DNA of 64,000 nucleotides from Prauserella endophytica (GTDB lineage: Bacteria; Actinomycetota; Actinomycetes; Mycobacteriales; Pseudonocardiaceae), in the NCBI RefSeq assembly GCF_005146945.1, contig NZ_SWMS01000004.1:178305-242304 (forward strand). The letters are read 5' to 3'. Below, in pieces: positions 49,562-57,007 of the stretch; the stretch's first letter is position 1; every line of letters begins with the position of its first letter. Made by a program: the position numbers and the translations under genes. The notes under the pieces were generated by a model. That model saw only the letters and a list, made by a program, of their open reading frames with translations. It did no database searches and was not told the DNA's origin.

Positions 49562-51522
49562 AGCGCCACCGCCACCCGGTGTCCCTCGACCACGGCGGCG
49601 TGTGCGCGGCGGGGGGCCACGCAGTCACCCGCGCGGTACACCTCGAACTCGGCCGAGCCAGAGAGCTCGTGCCACAGCTCGTCCTCCGGCGCCTGGTGCG
49701 TCGCGCACACCACCCAGTCGCAGCGCACGTCGGTGGTTGATCCGGTGGTGTGCGTCAGCACCTGCAGCCGCACACCACCGGCGTCCTCTTCGGCGCCCAA
49801 CACCACCTCGTCGGTGGTCTGGGTGATCCCCTTCGCGGCGGCCCGCACGTTGAAGGTCTCCATGTCCAGCGTCACGCCGAGGTCCTGGCCGACGACCATG
49901 CCCGACGTCGAGATCCGCACCGTGCAGCCGCGGTCGGCGAGCAGCTCGGCCACCGAGGTCGCCTGGTGGAAGCCGAGGTCGTCGATCACCACGACGTCGC
50001 CCTCGGGCGCGACCCGGCCCTCCAGCACGTCCCGCACGTCGACGATGCGCTCGATCCCGCCGGCCCACCACGGCGCCTGCGGCTTCGCGCCGGTCGCCAG
50101 CACCACGACCTCCGGGTTCAGCGCGCGGATGTCGTCGGCGGTCGCCGTGACGCCCGTGCGCACGTCCACGCCGTAGCGGTGGCACTCCGAGAGCGAGTTG
50201 CGCACCACGTCGAGGAACTCGGCGCGGCTCGGCACGCTCGCGGCCACGCTCGCCTGCCCGCCTGTCGTCTGGTTCCGCTCCAGCAACGTCACCTCGTGCC
50301 CGCGTTCGGCGGCCGTCGCCGCGGCCTGCAGCCCGGCGGGCCCACCGCCCACCACCACGACCCGGCGGCCCCGGCGCGTCGGCATCGGCAGCGCGACGCT
50401 CTCCTTGCCAGTGCGCGGGTTCTCGATGCAGCCCAGCCAGCGGTTGAGGCCCATGCGGCCGACGCACTCCTGGTTGCACGACAGGCACGTGCGGATCTCC
50501 GTGGCATGTCCCGCGCGGGCCTTGGCGACGAAGTCGGCGTCGGCGATCTGCCCGCGCACCACGCCGATCAGGTCGGCGTGCCCCTCCGCGAGCGCGCGGT
50601 CGGCCTGCAACGGGTCCTTGAACCGGCCGACACCCACCACCGGCAGGTCCACCGCCTTGCGCAGCGCGCTCGGGATGAACATCGCATAACCGGGCGGGAT
50701 GCTCATCGACGCCTCGATCATGTACAGGGTCGACGTGGCGACCCCGATCGAGGTGTTGATGTAGTCCACGTGCCCGCTGGCCTCGACCCACTTGGCGACC
50801 TCGACGGCCTCGTCGATCGTGGTGCCGCCCTCGATCAGCTCGTCACCGCAGAGCCGAACGCCCAGCGCCATTCCCGGCCCGATCGCCTCGCGCACCGCGG
50901 CCACGAGCCGGAGCAGGATCCGCGCGCGGTTCTCCAGCGAGCCGCCGTAGTCGTCGGTCCGGACGTTGGTGGCGGGGGAGAGGAAGCCGCGCACGATCGA
51001 GGAGTGCGAGCACTGCAACTCGACGCCGTCGAACCCACCCGCCCGGCAGTGCTCGGCGACCTTCGCGTACCCGGCCACGATCTCGTCGATCTCGGCGACC
51101 GTGACGGCCTTCGGCACCTCGCGGAACAGCGGGTCGGGCACGGGCGAGGGCGCCCACACCGGCAGCCGCGAGTACATGCTCGACGCCTGCCCGCCGTTGT
51201 GGTTGAGCTGCGCGAAGATCGGCACGCCGTGCGCGTGCACCGCCTCGGTGATGCGCCGGTAGCCGGGGATCACCTCGGGGTGGAAGCCGTGGATGAGCTT
51301 CTCGTACGGCCAGTCCGTCGGGTGGGTCGAGTGCTCCTCGGTGATGATGAGCCCCGCGCCGCCCTTCGCGCGGGCCGCGTAGTAGGCGGCGTGCTGCTCG
51401 CTGGGCAGCCCTTCCTTCGCGTAGTTGGTCAGGTGCGCGGAGAACACCACGCGGTTGGCCAGTGTCACCGGGCCCAGCCGCAGCGGTGAGAACAGGTAAC
51501 GGTAACGGCTCGTTGCGCTCAT
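49558..51522 (-). CDS. Mycofactocin-system FadH/OYE-family oxidoreductase 1
   Basis: The 654-residue protein is built like 2,4-dienoyl-CoA reductase. An N-terminal FMN TIM barrel has LSPATNVRTDDYGGSLENRA near 181-200. It is followed by the four 4Fe-4S cysteines C346, C349, C353 and C365 (C-x2-C-x3-C-x11-C). A C-terminal FAD/NAD domain has RRVVVVGGGPAGLQAAATAA near 385. All cofactor motifs are intact. The start ATG at 51522 overlaps the OYE2 stop (ATGA). Related genes occur in other mycofactocin loci, but their substrate has not been established as far as I know. Confidence 0.9.
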   Translation of the reverse strand: MSATSRYRYLFSPLRLGPVTLANRVVFSAHLTNYAKEGLPSEQHAAYYAARAKGGAGLIITEEHSTHPTDWPYEKLIHGFHPEVIPGYRRITEAVHAHGVPIFAQLNHNGGQASSMYSRLPVWAPSPVPDPLFREVPKAVTVAEIDEIVAGYAKVAEHCRAGGFDGVELQCSHSSIVRGFLSPATNVRTDDYGGSLENRARILLRLVAAVREAIGPGMALGVRLCGDELIEGGTTIDEAVEVAKWVEASGHVDYINTSIGVATSTLYMIEASMSIPPGYAMFIPSALRKAVDLPVVGVGRFKDPLQADRALAEGHADLIGVVRGQIADADFVAKARAGHATEIRTCLSCNQECVGRMGLNRWLGCIENPRTGKESVALPMPTRRGRRVVVVGGGPAGLQAAATAAERGHEVTLLERNQTTGGQASVAASVPSRAEFLDVVRNSLSECHRYGVDVRTGVTATADDIRALNPEVVVLATGAKPQAPWWAGGIERIVDVRDVLEGRVAPEGDVVVIDDLGFHQATSVAELLADRGCTVRISTSGMVVGQDLGVTLDMETFNVRAAAKGITQTTDEVVLGAEEDAGGVRLQVLTHTTGSTTDVRCDWVVCATHQAPEDELWHELSGSAEFEVYRAGDCVAPRRAHAAVVEGHRVAVAL

Positions 51523-53432
51523 CGGTGCACCGCCAGTGGTTTCGCGGCGAAGGCCAGCGCGGCCCTGCGGCCCTCCAGTACGGCCTCGTGCACCGATCGC
51601 GGGGCCACGCGGTCGCCCGCCTCCACCATCCCGGCCGGAACCGGGGTGGGATCGGGCAGCCGGTGTCCACAGTGGATCAGCGTGGCGCACTCGAGCTCGG
51701 TGGCTGTGCCGGTGTAGGCATCGGTGACCACCACGTGACCCGCGTGCACCTCGCGCAGCAGGCTCCGCTTGGCCAGCCGCACCCCGGCCCGCTGCAGGCG
51801 CGCGTTGGCGTCGGCGAGGTCGCCGGTGAGGGCGAGCTGCGTGCCCACCACCTGGTCCTGCGTGATGATCGTGGTCGGCCTGCCCGCGGCAGCGGCCAGC
51901 TCGGCGATGCCCACGCCCACGGCGTCGCCCACCGTGTCGTAGATCGCGACCGGCCCCTCCGGCAGGCGGCCGGGCGCCTTGAGCAGGTCGACGACGTCGA
52001 GCACGAACCCGCCGTCGTGCACGGTGTAGCTGCGCGGTCCGGCGACCGATCCGGTGGCGACCACGACGTCGCCGGACAGTTCCGCGAGGTCGGCCTCGGT
52101 GTTCAGTGCGACCTCCACGCCGAGCCGGTGCACCTCACCGGCGAGCCAGCGCGCGAGGTTGCCCAGCCGGTCGCGGCCGGGCACGCGGGCGGCCAGTGCG
52201 AGCATCCCGCCCAGCTCGGCGTCCCGTTCGACCAGCCGCACCCGGTGCCCGCGCAGGGCGAGCACGCGCGCGGCCTCCAGCCCGGCCGGTCCGCCGCCGA
52301 CCACGAGCACGGACCGCGCGGGATCGGTTCCGGTCAGCGGAGCGTCGCCGGTCTCGTGCCCGCTGCGCGGGTCGCCGATGCAGCTGACGATCGGGTTGCG
52401 GTTGTCGCGGACCCGGCACTTCTGGTTGGTCAGCGTGCACGGCCGCACGGGCTCGGTCGTGCCGAGCTTGCGCACCAGGTCCGCGTCCGCGATCTGCGCG
52501 CGCGTCATCTCCACGAGGTCGGCGACGCCGTCGGCGAGCGCCTGCTCGGCCTGCCCGGGTTCGACCACCGAACCCTGGAGGATCACGGGCGCCGCACCGG
52601 CCACCGCCTCGCGGATGCCGCGGCACAGCTCGACGTTGAAGCCCGGCTCGGTGTGCGAGTCGGGGCGCGTGGCCGAGGTGCCCATCGCGGAACCGCGCAC
52701 CACTACGAGATAGTCGACCTCGCGGGCGAGGTCCCTGGCGAGCGCCTGCGCCTGGTCGGGCGTGATGCCCGCCCACGGCGCGAGCTCGTCGCAGGAGAGC
52801 CGAAGGCCGAGCACGCGGCCGTCGCCGATGCGGGCGCGCACCGCTGCGAGCACCTCGCGCAGCAGCAGGGCCTTGTCGGTGCCGTAGGCGTCGCCGCGCT
52901 GGTTGGTCAGCCCCGAGAGGAACTGCCGCAGCAGCGAGTGCTGGCCAGCGTCCACTTCCACGCCGTCGAGGTCGGCTTCCACGGCCAGCTCGGCGGCGCG
53001 GGTGAACCCGGCGACCACCGCGCGGATCTCGGCCGCCTCCATCTCCATCGGCATCTCACGGCTCGCCACGTCCGGCACCCGCGAGGGCGCCCACAGCGCC
53101 TGCTGCGAGAACGCCGACGAGCCCTGCGAGCCCGCGTGGCCGAGGCCCGCGAGCACGAGCGTCCCGTGTGGACGGCAGGCCCGCACGACCGAGGCCCAGC
53201 CGGCGCCGCAGTCGGCGGCGAGCGGGGCCCGTTCGTAGGGCCAGTCGGAGTCGTGGACGCTGGCCGTCTCGGTGACGATCAGCCCCGCACCGCCCGCGGC
53301 ACGGCGCTCGTAGTAGGCCACGTGGGCCTCCGAGATCGCCCTGCCGCGGGCGAGGTTCGTCTCGTGTGGTCCGAAGAGCACGCGCGACGGTGCGCGGCGA
53401 CCGGCCAGCGTGACCGGTTCGGTGAGTTTCAC
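51519..53432 (-). CDS. Mycofactocin-system FadH/OYE-family oxidoreductase 2
   Basis: The 637-residue protein has the same architecture as its neighbour: TIM barrel (about 1-330), cluster region (about 332-351), and FAD/NAD domain (RSVLVVGGGPAGLEAARVLA near 374). In the cluster region the second cysteine is replaced by Thr (C332, T335, C339, C351; CTLTNQKC). The 4Fe-4S cluster is therefore probably altered or lost. The LSPATN-like block is also changed to LSGLTNQRG. It may be a partner or specialised version of OYE1. The start overlaps the mftC stop. Confidence 0.88.
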   Translation of the reverse strand: MKLTEPVTLAGRRAPSRVLFGPHETNLARGRAISEAHVAYYERRAAGGAGLIVTETASVHDSDWPYERAPLAADCGAGWASVVRACRPHGTLVLAGLGHAGSQGSSAFSQQALWAPSRVPDVASREMPMEMEAAEIRAVVAGFTRAAELAVEADLDGVEVDAGQHSLLRQFLSGLTNQRGDAYGTDKALLLREVLAAVRARIGDGRVLGLRLSCDELAPWAGITPDQAQALARDLAREVDYLVVVRGSAMGTSATRPDSHTEPGFNVELCRGIREAVAGAAPVILQGSVVEPGQAEQALADGVADLVEMTRAQIADADLVRKLGTTEPVRPCTLTNQKCRVRDNRNPIVSCIGDPRSGHETGDAPLTGTDPARSVLVVGGGPAGLEAARVLALRGHRVRLVERDAELGGMLALAARVPGRDRLGNLARWLAGEVHRLGVEVALNTEADLAELSGDVVVATGSVAGPRSYTVHDGGFVLDVVDLLKAPGRLPEGPVAIYDTVGDAVGVGIAELAAAAGRPTTIITQDQVVGTQLALTGDLADANARLQRAGVRLAKRSLLREVHAGHVVVTDAYTGTATELECATLIHCGHRLPDPTPVPAGMVEAGDRVAPRSVHEAVLEGRRAALAFAAKPLAVHR

Positions 53433-54631
53433 GGCCGGAAACCTGCCAGCGGGCTCGTGTCACACGCGCGGTCCGGCAGGCGGTCGGGCTCTGGTGGGCC
53501 CCACCCGATGCTGACGCCGACGCGGCCGCGCTTGGTCCGGTTGGGCTTGGAGTGGTCCTTGTCCGGCTTCGGCTTCTCCGAGCCGCCGCCGACGAGGGCG
53601 AGCGCGCGCTCCCCGTTGCCCTTGACGCATTCGGGATCGGGACCGTCGAGCGGAAGGCCCGTGAAGAACTTGGCGGCCATGCAGCCGCCCTGGCACGAGT
53701 CGTAGGCGGAGCAGGACGTGCACGCGCCGCCGGTCTGCGGGGCGCGCAGCCGCTCGAACAGCTCGGACGTGCGCCACACCGACGTGAACCCGCCCTCGTC
53801 GCGCACGTTGCCCGCGAGGAACTCGTCGTGGATCGCGAACGGGCACGCGTACACGTCGCCGATCGGGTCGATCAAGCACACCACGCGCCCCGCGCCGCAC
53901 AGGTTCAGACCCGGCAGCGGGGTGGAGCCGAGCGCGTTGAGGTGGAAGAACGAGTCGCCGGTGAGCACGTTCTCACCGTGGTCGATCAGCCACTCGTAGA
54001 GCTCGAGCTGCTGGTCGGCCGTGGGGTGCAGCTCGTCCCACGTGTCGGCGCCCCGGCCCGAAGGCCGCAGGCGGGTGATGCGCAGCTGCGCCCCGTAGTC
54101 GTCGGCGATGCGCTTGAACTCGTCGAGCTGGCCGACGTTGTGGCGCGTCATCACCACGCTGATCTTGAAGTCCTTGAAGCCCGCGTCGCGCAGGTTCTCC
54201 ATGGCCCGCATGGTGGTGTCGAACGACCCCGGCCCGCGCACGTAGTCGTTGACCTCGGCGGTGGCGCCGTCGAGGGAGAGCTGCACGTCGACGTAGTCGG
54301 TGCCGGCGAGCCAGCGGGCTCGCTCCGGGGTGATGCGCACGCCGTTGGTGGAGAACTTCACGCCCACGTCGTGCGCGACGGCGTAGTCGACCAGCTCCCA
54401 GAAGTCGGGCCGGATCGTGGGCTCGCCGCCGCCGATGTTGACGTAGAACACCTGCAGGCGCTGCAGTTCGTCGATGACGGCCTTGCATTCCTCAGTGGAC
54501 AGTTCACGAGGGTCGCGGCGGCCCGACGAGGAAAGGCAGTGCACGCAGGAGAGGTTGCAGGCGTAGGTCAGCTCCCACGTGAGACAGATGGGGGCGTCCA
54601 GCCCGTGCTGGAAGTGCTCGACGAGTTTCAT
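53429..54631 (-). CDS. mftC: Mycofactocin radical SAM maturase
   Basis: The 400-residue radical SAM/SPASM enzyme has the SAM-cluster motif CNLSCVHC near 25-32, with the GGGEP motif near 68. A C-terminal SPASM domain has CGAGRVVCLIDPIGDVYACP near 237 and CTSCSAYDSCQGGC near 296, with PECVKGNGE near 330. It decarboxylates and then crosslinks the C-terminal Val-Tyr of MftA. A Lys/Pro-rich tail of about 55 residues extends beyond the usual end. It overlaps mftB by four bases. Confidence 0.97.
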   Translation of the reverse strand: MKLVEHFQHGLDAPICLTWELTYACNLSCVHCLSSSGRRDPRELSTEECKAVIDELQRLQVFYVNIGGGEPTIRPDFWELVDYAVAHDVGVKFSTNGVRITPERARWLAGTDYVDVQLSLDGATAEVNDYVRGPGSFDTTMRAMENLRDAGFKDFKISVVMTRHNVGQLDEFKRIADDYGAQLRITRLRPSGRGADTWDELHPTADQQLELYEWLIDHGENVLTGDSFFHLNALGSTPLPGLNLCGAGRVVCLIDPIGDVYACPFAIHDEFLAGNVRDEGGFTSVWRTSELFERLRAPQTGGACTSCSAYDSCQGGCMAAKFFTGLPLDGPDPECVKGNGERALALVGGGSEKPKPDKDHSKPNRTKRGRVGVSIGWGPPEPDRLPDRACDTSPLAGFRP

Positions 54632-54912
54632 GAGGTCCCTCTTGCTTCGATCGTGCCCGCGGACAGCAGCCCGGCGAGCGCGTCGAGATAGCGCTTGTGC
54701 TCGGCCTCGGGTACCTCGGCTGAGTCGAGCGCGGAACGAGCGTCGGGCTGGTTCTCGAGTTCCCGGACGACGTTCACCAGCAGCTGTGTCTTGAGGAACG
54801 AGAGCTTGCGGGTGGTGAAGTCGTAGACGAGAGCGCCGAACGGTTCCGGCCGTAACGCGACTGAGGAGCTCAGCCGGTACGGCCGGTCCGGGGCGAACCG
54901 ATCAGTAGACAC
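54628..54912 (-). CDS. mftB: Mycofactocin precursor-binding chaperone (RRE)
   Basis: The 94-residue PqqD-like RiPP recognition element has YRLSSSVALRPEPFGALVYDF near 12 and LSFLKTQLLVNVVRELEN near 34. It binds the MftA leader and presents it to MftC. The GTG start (54912) lies inside the last codons of mftA, overlapping by 11 bases. Confidence 0.95.
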   Translation of the reverse strand: MSTDRFAPDRPYRLSSSVALRPEPFGALVYDFTTRKLSFLKTQLLVNVVRELENQPDARSALDSAEVPEAEHKRYLDALAGLLSAGTIEARGTS

Positions 54913-54991
54913 CGCACATGCCGTCGATCGAGACTTCTTCGACGAGCAGGTCTTCCTCGACGGTGACCTCGGTGGCGGCCGATTCGTTCAT
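54902..54991 (-). CDS. mftA: Mycofactocin precursor peptide
   Basis: The 29-residue peptide is too short for most gene callers. It ends in the invariant core IDGMCGVY, whose terminal Val-Tyr becomes the redox cofactor. The acidic leader (VTVEEDLLVEEVS) is the MftB-binding part. GAGGAG lies nine bases before the ATG at 54991. It is the first gene of the long mycofactocin operon and divergent from mftR. Confidence 0.97.
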   Translation of the reverse strand: MNESAATEVTVEEDLLVEEVSIDGMCGVY

Positions 54992-55016
54992 GGCAAGCTA
55001 CTCCTCACTGAGCAGG

Positions 55017-55058
55017 TTGTTGTGATCGACGGCACGAGCATAATGGCACCGGGTGCCA
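55017..55058 (+). promoter_or_regulatory. mftR promoter with palindromic operator
   Basis: TTGTTG (55017-55022) and CATAAT (55039-55044) are spaced 16 bp on the plus strand. The perfect palindrome TGGCACC-G-GGTGCCA (55044-55058) sits directly on the predicted start point and just before the mftR ATG. It also lies upstream of mftA on the other strand. It is the obvious candidate MftR binding site for both genes. Confidence 0.6.
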
Positions 55059-55059
55059 A

Positions 55060-55677
55060 ATGGAAGGGATCGGGGCGAAGGCGGTGTCGGAACCATCCGT
55101 TCGGCCAGGTAGACGCCGGTCGACGAGTCAGCACGAGCTGGAGGCCGTGGCCTTCGAGCTCTTCGAGCGCGAGGGGTTCGACGCCACCACCGTCGACGCG
55201 ATCGCGAAGAGCGCGGGCATCGGCAGGCGCACGTTCTTCCGCTACTTCGAGTCGAAGAACGACGTGGTGTGGGGGTCCTTCACCGAGCAGCTCGACCACA
55301 TGCGCGAGCGGTTCGCGCAACGCCCGGCCGACGAGCCGCTCATGGAGTCCGTGCGCGCCGTTGTGGTGGAGTTCAACCGCGTCGACCCCGCCGAGGTGCC
55401 CAAGCACCGCAGGCGCATGGAGCTGATCCTGCGCGTCCCGGCCCTGCAGGCCCATTCGACGCTGCGCTATGGCGACTGGCGCGCCGTGGTGGCCGAGTAC
55501 GCCGCGAAACGCCTCGGCGAGAAGCCGGCCGCGCTGCGCCCGCAGGCGATCGCCTACGCCGCGCTGGGCGTCTCGCTCGCGGCCTACGAGCACTGGCTCG
55601 CCGAGACCGATCTGCAGCTGTGTGACGTTCTCGACGAGGCGCTGTCCGAGCTGGCCAGAGGCTTCGTGCTGGGCTGA
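55060..55677 (+). CDS. mftR: Mycofactocin-system TetR-family regulator
   Basis: The 205-residue protein has a HTH in TVDAIAKSAGIGRRTFFRYFE (about 44-64), where the IGRRTFFRYF motif is typical of this TetR group. A C-terminal domain with ALGVSLAAYEHWL near 168 is likely to bind acyl-CoA, as reported for MftR. The start is ATG at 55060 or, with nine fewer residues, GTG at 55084. It is divergent from mftA and followed 39 bp later by the ATP-grasp gene. Confidence 0.92.
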   Translation: MEGIGAKAVSEPSVRPGRRRSTSQHELEAVAFELFEREGFDATTVDAIAKSAGIGRRTFFRYFESKNDVVWGSFTEQLDHMRERFAQRPADEPLMESVRAVVVEFNRVDPAEVPKHRRRMELILRVPALQAHSTLRYGDWRAVVAEYAAKRLGEKPAALRPQAIAYAALGVSLAAYEHWLAETDLQLCDVLDEALSELARGFVLG

Positions 55678-55716
55678 ACACGTTTAGCGATCGCCCAGAC
55701 GGGGACCCTCTCCGGC

Positions 55717-57006
55717 GTGAAGAACATCTTCGTACTCGCCCTCGACGAGGAGAACAGGCGCACCCTGCGCGACATCCGGAACGCGGACTCCTACGCGTTC
55801 CACTCCCTGCTCACGGTCGACGAGACGCAGGTAGGGGAGATCGACTTCGAACAGCTGCTGGACAAGGCACAGTCGCAGCTGGACGCCTTCGACGGGTCGA
55901 TCGACGCCATCGTGGGCTACTGGGATTTCCCGGTGTCCACGTTGCGCGCGATCCTGTGCCACCGCTACGGCCTCCCCGGGCCGTCGCTCGCGTCGATCGT
56001 CAAATGCGAGCACAAGTACTGGAGCAGGCTCGAACAGCAGAAGGCCATCGACGAGTACCCGCGCTTCGGCATCGTCGACCTCGACGACGAGCAACCGAGT
56101 CCGCCGGACGGCGTGCGCTATCCGATGTGGCTCAAGCCCGTGAAGTCGTACTCCTCCGAGCTGGCGTTCCTCGTCCGCGACGAGTCCGAGTTCGACAAGG
56201 CCGTCGCCGAGATCCGCGAGGGCATCAGCCGCGTCGGCAAGCCCTTCGAACAGGTGCTGGACATGCTGGAGCTGCCGCGTGAGATCGCCGAGGTGGGCGG
56301 GCAGGCTTGTCTCGCTGAGGAGGCGCTCTCCGGCGTGCAGTGCGCCACCGAGGGTTACGTGTACAACGGCGAGGTCGTGGTCTACGGCGTGCTCGACTCC
56401 GTCAACTACGAAGGCCGTTCGTCCTTCCTGCGGCACCAGTACCCATCGCAGCTGCCGAAGGCCGCCGTCGACCGGATGATCGACGTCTCGAAGCGCATCA
56501 TCGGTCAGATCGGGATGGACAACTCGACGTTCTCCATCGAGTTCTTCTGCGAGCCGGAGAGCGGCGACGTGTGCCTGCTGGAGATCAACCCGAGGCACTC
56601 GCAGTCGCACGCCGAGATGTTCGAATGCGTCGACGGCATGCCCAACCACCACGCGATGGTGATGCTCGGCCTCGGCCGGGACCCCGCGCTGCCCGACGAC
56701 AAGGGTGAGTACGGCATCGCCGCGAAGTGGTACTACCGGCGGTTCTCGGACGCGCTCGTGCGGAAGGTCCCCACCGCGGAGGAGATCGAGCGCGTGCACC
56801 GCGAGATCCCCGGCGTGATCATCGACATCGTGCCCGTGGCCGGCCAGCGGCTCTCCGACCTGCCCGGCCAGGACAGCTACAGCTTCGAGCTCGCGCACGT
56901 CTTCGTCGGGGCCCGCGACGAAACCGAGCTGAAGGACAAGTACGAGCGTACGGTGGAGGCGCTGGACTTCGAGTTCGCCGAGGAAGGGCCCGAGAAGGAG
57001 GGATAG
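55717..57006 (+). CDS. ATP-grasp ligase-like protein
   Basis: The 429-residue protein has a pre-ATP-grasp N-terminal domain (about 1-100, FDGSIDAIVGYWDFPVSTLR). The ATP-grasp fold follows: GPSLASIVKCEHKYWSRLEQ near 88, MWLKPVKSYSSE near 138, and the metal-binding Glu/Asn in FSIEFFCEPESGDVCLLEIN near 267-286. Ligands of this type join a carboxylate to an amine via an acyl phosphate. The GTG start has only a weak ribosome site. It is co-directional with mftR and one base from the CocE-type hydrolase. The substrate is unknown. Confidence 0.82.
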   Translation: MKNIFVLALDEENRRTLRDIRNADSYAFHSLLTVDETQVGEIDFEQLLDKAQSQLDAFDGSIDAIVGYWDFPVSTLRAILCHRYGLPGPSLASIVKCEHKYWSRLEQQKAIDEYPRFGIVDLDDEQPSPPDGVRYPMWLKPVKSYSSELAFLVRDESEFDKAVAEIREGISRVGKPFEQVLDMLELPREIAEVGGQACLAEEALSGVQCATEGYVYNGEVVVYGVLDSVNYEGRSSFLRHQYPSQLPKAAVDRMIDVSKRIIGQIGMDNSTFSIEFFCEPESGDVCLLEINPRHSQSHAEMFECVDGMPNHHAMVMLGLGRDPALPDDKGEYGIAAKWYYRRFSDALVRKVPTAEEIERVHREIPGVIIDIVPVAGQRLSDLPGQDSYSFELAHVFVGARDETELKDKYERTVEALDFEFAEEGPEKEG

Positions 57007-57007
57007 C

